Translations under genes and position numbers: made by a program | Origin: Rhizobium metallidurans | GTDB taxonomy: Bacteria > Pseudomonadota > Alphaproteobacteria > Rhizobiales > Rhizobiaceae | Direction of reading: 5' to 3' | NCBI RefSeq assembly: GCF_014196505.1 | Contig: NZ_JACIDW010000001.1 | Span: forward strand, 248,001-312,000 | DNA: 64,000 nucleotides | Shown: positions 41,226-51,654 of the stretch, in pieces | Numbering within the stretch: position 1 is the stretch's first letter | Layout of the letters: every line of letters begins with the position of its first letter | Notes under the pieces: model-generated | Databases searched by the model: none | What the model was told of the DNA's origin: nothing | The model's input: only the letters and a program-made list of their open reading frames with translations

Positions 41226-42206
41226 TCAGGACTGGACGAAAGCCAGCAGGTCGGCATTGAGGACGTCGGCGTTGACGGTCAGCATGCCGTGCGAGAAGCC
41301 CGGATAGGTCTTGAGCGAACCGTTCTTCAGAAGCTTGGCCGACTTCAGCGCGGAATCCGCGATCGGAACGATCTGGTCGTCTTCGCCGTGCAGGACAAGC
41401 GTCGGAACGGTGATCGCCTTCAGGTCGTCCGTCTGGTCCGTCTCGGAGAAGGCCTTGATGCCGTCGTAATGCGCCTTGGCGCCGCCCATCATGCCCTGGC
41501 GCCACCAATTCTGGATGACCCCTTCCTGAACATTGGCGCCATCCCGGTTGAAGCCATAGAACGGACCGGCCGGAACGTCGCGGAAGAACTGCGCCCGGTT
41601 GGCGGCCAGTGCCGCGCGGAAGCCATCGAACACTTCGATCGGCAGGCCTTCCGGGTTGCTCTCGGTCTTCAGCATCAGCGGCGGAACGGCGGAGACGAGC
41701 ACAGCCTTGGCAACACGCCCGGAGGGCTGGCCGAACTTGGCGACATAGCGGGCGACTTCGCCACCGCCGGTGGAATGACCGACATGAACGGCGTTCTTCA
41801 GGTCCAGCGCTTCGACGACGGCGAAAGCGTCGGCTGCGTAGTGATCCATGTCATGGCCGTCGGCGACCTGGGCGGAGCGACCGTGGCCGCGGCGGTCATG
41901 AGCGACGACGCGATAGCCCTTCGAGAGGAAGAACAACATCTGGGCATCCCAATCGTCGGAAGACAGCGGCCAGCCGTGGTGGAAGACAATCGGCTGTGCG
42001 TCCTTCGAACCCCAGTCCTTGTAGAAGATTTCGACGCCGTCCTTGGTGGTTACAGTGCTCATGGTCATATCCTTCTTGAAGTGAGTGGTTGTGGAAATTT
42101 GGTCTGCGGAAAAAGCGGAGGTCGCGGGAAGGGCTATCGCGGTGGCGATGGCCGCTCCTGAAAGCAGGACACCACGCCGGGAAATGGAAAGTTCGTTGTT
42201 TATCAT
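41226..42206 (-). CDS. Tat-exported alpha/beta hydrolase (non-haem chloroperoxidase type)
   Basis: A 326-residue protein. A twin-arginine signal (SISRRGVLLSGAAIATAIAL, cleavage near SAFSA) precedes a complete alpha/beta hydrolase of the cofactor-free haloperoxidase/arylesterase group. The nucleophile is Ser in GHSTGGGE, the acid Asp in LHGEDDQIVP and the base His in GFSHGM; the oxyanion motif is HHGWPLSSDDW. Homologues usually start near MSTVTTKDGVEIFYKDWG, which is residue 48 here, so a Tat signal has been added in front of a normally cytosolic enzyme. The ATG follows GCAGGAGCAG. An AT-rich inverted repeat lies about 100 bp upstream. Confidence 0.86.
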   Translation of the reverse strand: MINNELSISRRGVLLSGAAIATAIALPATSAFSADQISTTTHFKKDMTMSTVTTKDGVEIFYKDWGSKDAQPIVFHHGWPLSSDDWDAQMLFFLSKGYRVVAHDRRGHGRSAQVADGHDMDHYAADAFAVVEALDLKNAVHVGHSTGGGEVARYVAKFGQPSGRVAKAVLVSAVPPLMLKTESNPEGLPIEVFDGFRAALAANRAQFFRDVPAGPFYGFNRDGANVQEGVIQNWWRQGMMGGAKAHYDGIKAFSETDQTDDLKAITVPTLVLHGEDDQIVPIADSALKSAKLLKNGSLKTYPGFSHGMLTVNADVLNADLLAFVQS

Positions 42207-42304
42207 GTCTGCTCCTGCGACCTCGGCCGCTGCCGTCTAGCGGGGCGGCGTGTTGTTCTGATGACGCAGTAATGCCGGGATTTACGCTCAGCCACAATTG
42301 AAAC

Positions 42305-42340
42305 AATAATTGAGATTGAATTGCGAAAAATGCAATTATT
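42305..42340. repeat. AT-rich inverted repeats upstream of the hydrolase gene
   Basis: AATAATTG (42305-42312) and CAATTATT (42333-42340) form a perfect 8-bp inverted repeat, with AATTGC (42319-42324) and GCAATT (42332-42337) nested. The sequence is unusually AT-rich for this genome and looks like an operator about 100-135 bp before the hydrolase start. Confidence 0.45.
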
Positions 42341-42385
42341 CGCTGGCGCGGGGGTTTCGCGCGGCGTTCAGGCCATGCACGTATG

Positions 42386-42416
42386 AAAAAAGCCCCGCAG
42401 CTGAGCCGCGGGACTT
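42386..42416 (-). terminator. Rho-independent terminator of the agp operon
   Basis: On the minus strand AAGTCCCGC pairs with GCGGGGCTT and a run of six T follows. It lies 29 bp past the stop of the GH4 gene at 42445. Confidence 0.8.
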
Positions 42417-42444
42417 CTTGAGGCCGTGACCGGGAGAGAGTTGG

Positions 42445-43815
42445 TCAGGCGGCCTGAACCTTGCGCGCGGTGCGCGCCCATGCCGGCAGCCAGTCGCCGT
42501 GCGCGGCCAAGAGTTCGTCCGCCATCGCCCAGATCTGGTCGAGGTCGAGTTCGGCCGCCGTGTGCGGGTCCATCATCGCGGCGTGGTAGATGTGCTCGCG
42601 GTTCTCCGTCATCAGCGCCTGAACGGTGAGCTCCTGCACGTTGATGTTGGTGCGTATCAGCGCGGTCAGCTGCGGCGGCAGATCGCCGACGAAGGTCGGC
42701 TGGATGCCGGATGCATCGACGAGGCAAGGCACTTCGGCGGCGCAATTGTAAGGCAGCGAGGTGATGCAGCCGTTGTTGCGGACGTTGCCGTAGATGACCG
42801 ATGGTTCGCCGGTCCAGACCGAATTGATGATCGAGGAGGCATATTCCTTCGACTGCTTGACCTCGATCTTGTCGGCCGAGCGATAGGCTTCCGCCTGGCC
42901 TTTCCAGCGCTCGATCTGCTCGATGCAGCGCTTCGGATATTCGTCGAGCGGAATGCCGAACTTCTCGATCAGATCCTCGCGGCCCTCCTTGATGAAGTAG
43001 GGCGTGTACTCGGCGAAGTGCTCGGAGCTTTCGGTGACGAAATAGCCGAGGCGGGTCAGCATCTCGTAGCGCACCTTGTTCGGGCAGCGCGGGTTCCAGC
43101 CCGGCTTCGGCGCACGTCCCTCGCGGTAGGCACGCACGAGATCCGGATAGAGGTCCTTGTAGGAACCGTCGGGCTGACGATGCTCGAACTTCAGGTAGAA
43201 GGCCATGTGGTTGATGCCGGCCGAGCGGTAGCGGATGTCCTCGTAGGGGATATCGAGATCGTGCGCGAGCTCCATCGCGGTCCCCTGCACCGAGTGGCAA
43301 AGGCCGACCTGCTTGATGGTGGGATATTTCTCGGCGATCGCCCAGGTGTTGATCGCCATCGGGTTGACGTATTGCAGCATGATCGCTTCCGGGCAGACCG
43401 CGAGCATGTCCTCGCAGATCTTCCACAGGTGCGGTACGGTGCGCAGGCCGCGCATGATGCCGCCGACGCCGAGCGTGTCGGCGATCGTCTGGCGCAGGCC
43501 GAATTTCTTGGGAATGTCGAAGTCGGTCACCGTGCAGGGCTCATAGCCGCCGATCTGGAAGGCGACCACCACGAAGTCGGCGCCATCAAGCGCCTTGCGC
43601 TGGTCGGAATAGGTCTCGGCCTTGGCCTTTACGCCCAGCGTCGAGATCAGCTTGTTGACGACGATGGCGCTTTCTTCCAGGCGCTGCGGGTTTATGTCCA
43701 TCAGGGCGATGGTCGCGCCCGACAGCGCGGGCCGCTGCAGCACGTCGCCGATGATGTTCTTCATGAAGACGGTGGAACCAGCTCCGATGAAGGTGATCTT
43801 GGGGTTTCTTGCCAT
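42445..43815 (-). CDS. agaL2: GH4 alpha-galactosidase (agaL2-like)
   Basis: A 456-residue glycoside hydrolase of family 4, which uses NAD and a divalent metal and a redox elimination mechanism. The NAD fold is ITFIGAGSTVFMKNIIGD (residues 7-24), VNPMAINTW and the metal motif LCHSVQGTAMELA and GINHMAF are visible. The protein should release galactose from melibiose or raffinose in the cytoplasm. Family 4 also contains alpha-glucosidases and glucuronidases, but the context of an alpha-galactoside ABC transporter and a second GH4 gene supports alpha-galactosidase. The symbol follows my recollection of the S. meliloti locus. The ATG follows GGAGG. Last gene of the operon. Confidence 0.85.
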   Translation of the reverse strand: MARNPKITFIGAGSTVFMKNIIGDVLQRPALSGATIALMDINPQRLEESAIVVNKLISTLGVKAKAETYSDQRKALDGADFVVVAFQIGGYEPCTVTDFDIPKKFGLRQTIADTLGVGGIMRGLRTVPHLWKICEDMLAVCPEAIMLQYVNPMAINTWAIAEKYPTIKQVGLCHSVQGTAMELAHDLDIPYEDIRYRSAGINHMAFYLKFEHRQPDGSYKDLYPDLVRAYREGRAPKPGWNPRCPNKVRYEMLTRLGYFVTESSEHFAEYTPYFIKEGREDLIEKFGIPLDEYPKRCIEQIERWKGQAEAYRSADKIEVKQSKEYASSIINSVWTGEPSVIYGNVRNNGCITSLPYNCAAEVPCLVDASGIQPTFVGDLPPQLTALIRTNINVQELTVQALMTENREHIYHAAMMDPHTAAELDLDQIWAMADELLAAHGDWLPAWARTARKVQAA

Positions 43816-43836
43816 AATATCCTCCGGCATTGGCAA

Positions 43837-45504
<1,668 letters not shown>

Positions 45505-45518
45505 GTTCTTCACCTCAC

Positions 45519-46652
45519 TCAATAGGGATCGACCGCGTCGCGCAGGCCGTCGCCGAGCGCGTTGAACGCGAATACGGTGACGAGCACGAAGCCAACGGGG
45601 GCAAGAATCCACGGGTATGTGCCGATCACCGAATAATTGGCGGTGTCCTGCAGCATCAGCCCCCAGGAAATCAGCGGCGGCTTCACGGCGAAGCCAAGAA
45701 AGCCGAGGAAGGATTCGAGCAGCACGACGCTCGGGATATGCAGCGTGACGGCGACGATGACGTGGCTCATCACGTTCGGGAAGATGTGCTGGAAGATGAT
45801 GCGCCGGTCGGTCGCGCCGACGGCCATCGCCGCGCGCACATAGTCGATGCGGGCGAGCGCCAGCGTCTTGCCGCGCACTTCGCGCGACATCTGCGCCCAG
45901 CCGAGCGCCGACATGACGACGATGACGAAGGCGAGGAACACGTTGGTCGGCGCCGTCACCGGGATCAGCGAGGTCAGCGCCAGGTAGAGCGGCAGTTGCG
46001 GAAAGGCGAGGACGATCTCCACGAAGCGCTGCACCCAGGCATCGAAGGCGCCGCCGAAATAGCCGGAAACCATGCCGACCGTGGTGCCGATGACGGTGAC
46101 GATGAAGACGACGGTCAGCGCGATGGTGAGCGAGATGCGCGAGCCGATGATGGCGCGGGAGAGAACGTCGCGGCCGAACTTGTCGGTACCGAGGAAATGC
46201 ACCGGCTGGCCATCGACCGAGCCGAAGAAGTGACGGTTCGCCGGGATCAGGCCGAAAAGCTTGTAGTCCGCCCCCTTCACGAAGAAGCCGAGCATGCGCG
46301 GATTGTCGTAATCGGGGCCGACGATCGGCTGGAACGTGACCGGGTCGAGCTCCTCGGATTCGCCCAGCGCATAGACGCGCGGCGGATAGGTGAGACTGCC
46401 CTCCTTGTCGCGGAAGCTCACCATCTGTGGCGGCGCGAAGCCGGTATCGGTGGCCTTGGGGTCCATCGGCGCGAAGAAGTCGGCGAAGACGGCCATCAGG
46501 AGCAACAGTCCGACGAGAACGAGGCCCATCATGCCGGTCCAGGACCGGCGGAGCCGACGCCAGACCAGCGACAAATAGCTTTCATTGCCGTTCTGCTGGC
46601 CTTTGACGGTTTCTTCGTGCGGCGGCGGGGGAGCGGAATCGAAGGCGAGCAT
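45519..46652 (-). CDS. agpC: Alpha-galactoside ABC transporter permease (OppC type)
   Basis: A 377-residue inner-membrane permease with a cytoplasmic N-terminal tail, a first membrane span at about residues 40-60, a large periplasmic loop and five more spans. The OppC family marks are FLGTDKFGRDVLSRAIIGSR and the EAA loop DYVRAAMAVGATDRRIIFQ. The ATG at 46652 follows GGAGGAG and lies 1 bp after the agpB stop. It pairs with AgpB. Confidence 0.88.
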   Translation of the reverse strand: MLAFDSAPPPPHEETVKGQQNGNESYLSLVWRRLRRSWTGMMGLVLVGLLLLMAVFADFFAPMDPKATDTGFAPPQMVSFRDKEGSLTYPPRVYALGESEELDPVTFQPIVGPDYDNPRMLGFFVKGADYKLFGLIPANRHFFGSVDGQPVHFLGTDKFGRDVLSRAIIGSRISLTIALTVVFIVTVIGTTVGMVSGYFGGAFDAWVQRFVEIVLAFPQLPLYLALTSLIPVTAPTNVFLAFVIVVMSALGWAQMSREVRGKTLALARIDYVRAAMAVGATDRRIIFQHIFPNVMSHVIVAVTLHIPSVVLLESFLGFLGFAVKPPLISWGLMLQDTANYSVIGTYPWILAPVGFVLVTVFAFNALGDGLRDAVDPY

Positions 46653-46653
46653 A

Positions 46654-47661
46654 TCAGGCTCCTCCGTACTGGCGGACGCGCGGGTCCAGCATGGCAAGCA
46701 GCATGTCGGCGATGATGTTGCCGACGATCAGCGTTGCCGAAAGAACCATCATGAAGGTGGCGGTGACATAAACGTCGCCGATCGCCATGGAGCCAACGAT
46801 GGCGGGGCCGACGGTCGGCAGCGAGAAGATGATCGCCGTTTCGATTTCGCCGGTCAGCATGTAGGGAAGCACGACACCCTGGTACATGACGAGCGGATGG
46901 AGCGCGTTCGGCACGGCATGGCGCATCACGACCGCGCTGCCCGAAAGCCCCTTGGCGCGGGCCGTCTCGACATACTGGGCGTTCAGCGTATCGAGCAGGT
47001 TGCCGCGCATCACGCGCATGTTGTAGGCAAGCCCGCCGAAGGTGGCGATGGCGACAACCGGCCAGACGTGGCTGACGAGGTTGACGAATTTGTCCCAGGA
47101 CCACGGCGCGCCGCCATATTGCGGCGAGAAGAAACTGCCGATCTCCGAAACGTTGAACTGGAAGACGAGGAGGTAGACGATGATCAGCGCCATCAGGAAG
47201 CGCGGCACCGTCATGCCCAGGAAAGAGATGCCCGAGAGCAGGCTGTCGATCCAGCTGTACTGCCGGGTGGCAGCCCATATGCCGAAGCCGATGCCGAGAA
47301 GCGAAGCGAGAATGTGACACACGAGAGCGAGCAGCAGCGTGCGCGGCAGGCGCTCGGCCACGACGTCGGCGACCGGCTTGTTGTAGAACATGCTGTAGCC
47401 GAAATCGCCCTCGGTGATGATGCCCTTCATCCAGGCGAAATACTGGACCACCATCGGCTGGTCGAGGCCGTTGGCGACACGGTAGGCCTGGGCCTGCGCA
47501 TCGGCGGCTTCGAAGGATGCGCCGCTCTGGTTGATCAGCTGCGATCGGATGTAGTCGGCATAGTCGCCCGGCGGAGCCTGAATGATCGCGAAGGTCACGA
47601 TGCTCAGGATGATCAGGACCGGGATAGAGGACGCTATGCGCACGAGCAGGAAGCGTAACAT
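46654..47661 (-). CDS. agpB: Alpha-galactoside ABC transporter permease (OppB type)
   Basis: A 335-residue inner-membrane permease of the OppB/DppB family. The start MLRFLLVRIASSIPVLIILS is the typical first span, GLDQPMVVQYFAWMKG the loop that follows, and YVETARAKGLSGSAVVMRH the EAA loop. About six spans. TAAGGAGAG before the ATG is the ribosome-binding site. A strong hairpin separates it from agpA. Confidence 0.88.
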   Translation of the reverse strand: MLRFLLVRIASSIPVLIILSIVTFAIIQAPPGDYADYIRSQLINQSGASFEAADAQAQAYRVANGLDQPMVVQYFAWMKGIITEGDFGYSMFYNKPVADVVAERLPRTLLLALVCHILASLLGIGFGIWAATRQYSWIDSLLSGISFLGMTVPRFLMALIIVYLLVFQFNVSEIGSFFSPQYGGAPWSWDKFVNLVSHVWPVVAIATFGGLAYNMRVMRGNLLDTLNAQYVETARAKGLSGSAVVMRHAVPNALHPLVMYQGVVLPYMLTGEIETAIIFSLPTVGPAIVGSMAIGDVYVTATFMMVLSATLIVGNIIADMLLAMLDPRVRQYGGA

Positions 47662-47722
47662 CGGGCTCGTCTCTCCTTACTGCCAGTCGCGCCCTTCGGT
47701 GCGGCCGGCCTGTTGATCTTGC

Positions 47723-47747
47723 CCGGCCGCGCATCACGCGCGGCCGG
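47723..47747 (-). repeat. Intercistronic hairpin agpA-agpB
   Basis: CCGGCCGCGC / GCGCGGCCGG, a perfect 10-bp inverted repeat with a 5-nt loop, lies between the agpA stop and the agpB start. It has no T-run and probably protects the agpA mRNA or partially ends transcription, giving more binding protein than permease. Confidence 0.65.
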
Positions 47748-47769
47748 TCCGTTTCTTCGGGAGGAGAAC

Positions 47770-49857
47770 CTAGTTGATCGGACCCTTTTCGCCGGGCTTG
47801 CCGGGCAGCTGTTCGGGGAACAGTTCGTATTTGCCCTGCTTGTCGGCAGCCACCCACAGTCGTTCGCGGATGACGGAGTCTTCAGCCCAGTTGAACATGA
47901 AGATCGGCGTGCCCTGGGGGACGTTCGAGAAACGCTTGTTGATGATCAGCGCACCCGGATATTCCGTGAGCCCGACGGTATCGACGTTTTCGGTCGCGAC
48001 CTTCTGGTACTGCTTCATGAGCTCGACGCGCTCGTTGTTGTCCTGGCTCGTCTGGAACTTGGTGACGATATCCACCATCTGCTGCTCGTAGGGCATCAGG
48101 TCCACCTTGCCGTCCTTGCCGGCGCGGTGCTGCCAGCTGGTGCGCGGGCCAACAGGCGCGAGCTGCTCGGTGTTCTGAACCACGGAAGCCAGTTCCGGCG
48201 AGCTGCGCTGGATCAGCCAGTCGAAGCGGCCGCCGTAGTGCGCGTCGTCACGCTTCGGACCGTCTAGGGCATTGAGGATAACCTTGACGCCCAGCTTTTC
48301 CATCTGGCCCACGACGCCTTCGGCAAGGCTCTTGTCGGTGGCGTAGCCGTTGTTGACCAGGAGCACGATCTCGAGGTTCTTGCCGCCTGCCGTGCCGGCC
48401 GGGAAGTTCACGAAGCCGTCGCCATCGGTGTCCTTCAGGCCGACCTTTTCGAGTAACGCCTTGGCGCCGTTGAGGTCGAAGGGATAGTAGACGACGGAAT
48501 TGCGGTCGTAAAAGCTGGTGCCCGAGGACAGGCCGCCAGGATAGATCGCGGTGAACGGACCCTTGACCAGCGAGTCGCCGATCGCCTTGCGGTCGAGACC
48601 CATGGTGATCGCCTTGCGGAAGTCCACGTTGCGGTTCAGCTCGCGGATCGCCTGGCTGCGGGCATCCGGTTCGCCCCAGCCGTTGCCGGAAAGGTTCATG
48701 CGCATGTTGTAGCCGATCAGGCGCGGGCCGAAGGCGAGACGGGCGGGTGCCGTCTTTTCGGCGGCGCGCTTCAGCGAGGCCACGAAGTTTTCCGGCTGCT
48801 CGAGGTTCGAGATGTCGCCCGAGCCTGCCACGGCCTGCACGTCGCGGTCCGCCCAGGTGGAGAGCTTGTACTGCACCTCGTTGAGGTAGGGCAGCTGGTT
48901 GCCCTTCTCGTCCACCTTCCAGTAGTAGGGGTTGCGGCGCATGACGATGATGTCGTCGGGGCGATATTCGACCGGCACCCAGGCGCCCATGACAGGCATG
49001 TTCATGTATTCAGGCGGGAAGGCGTTCTTGAACTGGTCGTAGGTGTTCTTCGAATATTTCGGATGCTGCGGCTTGAGGATATGCGACGGGCCCGGGCAGA
49101 AGTTCGGATAGGCCATCGTGTAGAGATACTGCTTCGGGAAGGCCTGCTTGAAGGTCCATTCGACGGTGTAGTCGTCGATCTTCTTCAGCGTGGTTCCTTC
49201 ACCGAAGGCTTCGGGCGAAGCGCCGCCGCCGAGCGGCGAAACATTGGGATCGATGACCTCGTCTTCCCAATAGAACATGACGTCATCGGCGGTGAACGGG
49301 ACGCCATCCGACCATTTCGCGCCTTCGACAAGACGCATCGTCAGCTTGAAACCGTCCTGGGACCATTCCCAGCTCTTGGCGAGGTTCGGAAGCGGTTCGG
49401 TATCCTTGGCCTGAACCTGGAAGAGCGGTGCGGTGCGCGTCAGGCATTCGGAGAGGCCGATGTCGATGCCGCCCCAGCCTTGCGTCTGGCCGGCGCCGTA
49501 GTTCCATCCCTCGGGCCGGCCGCCGATGACGTGGCGCAGTGTGTCGCCATAGACGCCGGTGCCATCGACCATGTTGTCGGTCTTGAAGACCAGCGGCTCC
49601 TTGGGAAGACGGTCCTTGACCGGAGGAAGCTTGCCGGTGTCGACGAAGTTCTTCTTCACCCAGTCCGGCTCGTTATAGGAGGGAAGCGCCTTGAACTCCT
49701 CGATGGAGTCTCTCGATACGTAATTGATCTTGCCTTCCGCCGGAAACGGCGGCGGAGCAGGCGGTGTCGTCGGCTCGGAGGCGTAGGCGCTCACAGCCGA
49801 GACCGAGACGCTCAGCGCCAGTCCGGCCAGAATACCAAGGTTGCGGTAATATCTCAT
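47770..49857 (-). CDS. agpA: Alpha-galactoside ABC transporter binding protein (family 5)
   Basis: A 695-residue periplasmic binding protein of the extracellular solute-binding family 5 (peptide/nickel/oligosaccharide). The signal peptide ends near VSAYASEP. Family segments are LAKSWEWSQDGFKLTMRLV, GAKWSDGVPFTADDVMFYWE and DRKAIGDSLVKGPF. The large size fits oligosaccharide-binding members such as the S. meliloti melibiose/raffinose-binding AgpA. It follows agaL1 after 129 bp with a hairpin between. Confidence 0.88.
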   Translation of the reverse strand: MRYYRNLGILAGLALSVSVSAVSAYASEPTTPPAPPPFPAEGKINYVSRDSIEEFKALPSYNEPDWVKKNFVDTGKLPPVKDRLPKEPLVFKTDNMVDGTGVYGDTLRHVIGGRPEGWNYGAGQTQGWGGIDIGLSECLTRTAPLFQVQAKDTEPLPNLAKSWEWSQDGFKLTMRLVEGAKWSDGVPFTADDVMFYWEDEVIDPNVSPLGGGASPEAFGEGTTLKKIDDYTVEWTFKQAFPKQYLYTMAYPNFCPGPSHILKPQHPKYSKNTYDQFKNAFPPEYMNMPVMGAWVPVEYRPDDIIVMRRNPYYWKVDEKGNQLPYLNEVQYKLSTWADRDVQAVAGSGDISNLEQPENFVASLKRAAEKTAPARLAFGPRLIGYNMRMNLSGNGWGEPDARSQAIRELNRNVDFRKAITMGLDRKAIGDSLVKGPFTAIYPGGLSSGTSFYDRNSVVYYPFDLNGAKALLEKVGLKDTDGDGFVNFPAGTAGGKNLEIVLLVNNGYATDKSLAEGVVGQMEKLGVKVILNALDGPKRDDAHYGGRFDWLIQRSSPELASVVQNTEQLAPVGPRTSWQHRAGKDGKVDLMPYEQQMVDIVTKFQTSQDNNERVELMKQYQKVATENVDTVGLTEYPGALIINKRFSNVPQGTPIFMFNWAEDSVIRERLWVAADKQGKYELFPEQLPGKPGEKGPIN

Positions 49858-49933
49858 CGTCTCTCCCTTTTTTTGGTATCGAGGCGCTTGTCGGCTGCCC
49901 CGGTTCTCCTCAACGATCCGGAAACGGGCTTTC

Positions 49934-49967
49934 GGCTATGGCGTCCCCTCCTTGGAACGCCATAGCC
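49934..49967 (-). repeat. Intercistronic hairpin agaL1-agpA
   Basis: GGCTATGGCGT / ACGCCATAGCC, a perfect 11-bp inverted repeat with a 12-nt loop, 77 bp before the agpA start. On the minus strand the loop reads TCCAAGGAGGGG. Probably a transcript-processing or stability element. Confidence 0.65.
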
Positions 49968-49986
49968 ACCCGTCCTCCGGGGAAGC

Positions 49987-51453
49987 TTACACGGCCTGCT
50001 TGAGCGCCGCCTTCTCGGCGCGGAGTTCATCGATCGAGCGGACGTTGCGGCGTGCCGCGCCGGCCCATTCGCGGGTCTTCACCGTCGACTTCGCCAGACG
50101 CTCCTTGGCGGCCGGGACCGCGTCGGCATATTGCGGCAACCAGCGCGCCTGGGCGGCAACCATTTCATCGACCATCTGCCAGACCTCTTCCGGCGTCGCC
50201 ACCGCGCCGACCAGCGGGTCGTGCAGGACGGCGAGCTTCAGAAGATCGATGTCGCCGCTGATGGCGGCATGAACCGACATGCGCTGGACGTTGATAGAGG
50301 CCATGCAGGTCGCGGCACACGCTTCCGGAATGGTGATGCCGGAGACCATGTTGATACCGAAGCGATCGACAAAGCCGGGGGATTCGATGATCGCATCGGA
50401 TGGCAGGTTGGTGATGACGCCGTTGTTCTTGACGTTGAAGTGACCGCGGTAGACCCGGCCGGTTTCCAGCGCCTCGAGAATATGGCTGGCATGTTCGTTG
50501 GAGCGCTTGGCCGGATCGATCGGCTTTTCGGCCGAAGCGAGGAACTGCGGGAACTCCGTCTCGAACCAGTTGCGGGTTTCCGTCGAGTGGCGAAGGTAGC
50601 CGCCGGTTTCGCCGTGGATCCAATCGGACATGTCGATCCACTTGGTGATCTCGTCCGGCCGCTTGCGGTACCAGGGCAGATATTCCGACAGGTGACCATT
50701 GCTCTCCGTCGAATAGACGCCAAAGCGCTTCAGGACATCGATGCGCAGTTTTTCCTGCTGCGAGAACACGGGATGCGCCTCGAAGGCGGCGATCAGTTCG
50801 TCCTTGCCGATCTTGCGACCATTGAGCTTCAGATCGACGAACCAGGTCTGGTGGTTGATGCCCGAGCAGATGTAGTCAAGCTCGGAAACCGACTTCGCGC
50901 CGAGCACTTCGGCGATCTGTTCGGCGCCGTGCTGGACGCCGTGGCAGAGACCGACGGTATCGACCTTGCCGTATTCGATCGCCGCCCAGGTATTCATCGC
51001 CATCGGGTTCGCGTAGTTCAGGAACTTGGCGCCCGGCTCGGCGACTTCGCGGATATCCTTGCAGAAGTCTAGGATGACGGGAATGTTTCGCTGGCCGTAG
51101 AGAATGCCGCCTGCGCAGATCGTGTCACCGACGCATTGGTCGATGCCGTACTTCAGCGGAATTCTGATATCGTCGGCATAGGCTTCGAGACCGCCGACGC
51201 GCACGCAGCTGATGATGTAGCGGGCGCCGGTCAGCGCCTCGCGACGGTTGGTCGTCGCCGTCACCCTGGTCGGCAGCTTGTTCGATGCAACGATCGTGTC
51301 GAGGATCTGCTTGATCATCTGCAGATTGTGTTCGCTCATGTCGGTGAGCGCGAACTCGATGTCCCGGAACTCCGGAACGCACAGGATGTCGGTGAACAGC
51401 TTTTTCGTGAAGCCGACGCTGCCTGCGCCGATGATAGCGATTTTGAAACTCAT
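49987..51453 (-). CDS. agaL1: GH4 alpha-galactosidase (agaL1-like)
   Basis: A 488-residue family-4 glycosidase, divergent from the one at 42445. The NAD fold is IAIIGAGSVGFTKKLFTDIL (residues 5-24); NYANPMAMNTWAAI, LCHGVQHGAEQIAE and SGINHQTWFVDL carry the metal-binding Cys and His. Expected to hydrolyse imported alpha-galactosides in the cytoplasm. First gene of the agp operon and divergent from agpT, which probably controls it. Symbol assigned by recalled locus order. Confidence 0.85.
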   Translation of the reverse strand: MSFKIAIIGAGSVGFTKKLFTDILCVPEFRDIEFALTDMSEHNLQMIKQILDTIVASNKLPTRVTATTNRREALTGARYIISCVRVGGLEAYADDIRIPLKYGIDQCVGDTICAGGILYGQRNIPVILDFCKDIREVAEPGAKFLNYANPMAMNTWAAIEYGKVDTVGLCHGVQHGAEQIAEVLGAKSVSELDYICSGINHQTWFVDLKLNGRKIGKDELIAAFEAHPVFSQQEKLRIDVLKRFGVYSTESNGHLSEYLPWYRKRPDEITKWIDMSDWIHGETGGYLRHSTETRNWFETEFPQFLASAEKPIDPAKRSNEHASHILEALETGRVYRGHFNVKNNGVITNLPSDAIIESPGFVDRFGINMVSGITIPEACAATCMASINVQRMSVHAAISGDIDLLKLAVLHDPLVGAVATPEEVWQMVDEMVAAQARWLPQYADAVPAAKERLAKSTVKTREWAGAARRNVRSIDELRAEKAALKQAV

Positions 51454-51550
51454 GATCCTAGCCTCGATGCGATTGAAATGCCGGGATTGGATAACAGGAA
51501 GAAGAATAGGCCGCGGGCTTGCGTCCAGCGCCGAAAAAGGCCAGAAATCC

Positions 51551-51582
51551 GGCTTATTCTCCTCCCCGCCGCTCCATAAGCC
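51551..51582. promoter_or_regulatory. Inverted repeat between agaL1 and agpT
   Basis: GGCTTAT (51551-51557) and ATAAGCC (51576-51582) form a 7-bp inverted repeat in the divergent control region. A possible operator. Confidence 0.35.
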
Positions 51583-51606
51583 CGGCGGTGTTCTCTCTCT
51601 TGGGGC

Positions 51607-51650
51607 GGATTATGCGTAAAATCTTCGGGGCCGCCAGAGAAGGATTATGC
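51607..51650 (+). promoter_or_regulatory. Direct repeat GGATTATGC in front of agpT
   Basis: GGATTATGC occurs at 51607-51615 and 51642-51650, 35 bp apart. AraC-type proteins bind direct repeats, so these are candidate AgpT half sites; the second overlaps the ribosome-binding region of agpT. Confidence 0.4.
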
Positions 51651-51654
51651 TTTC

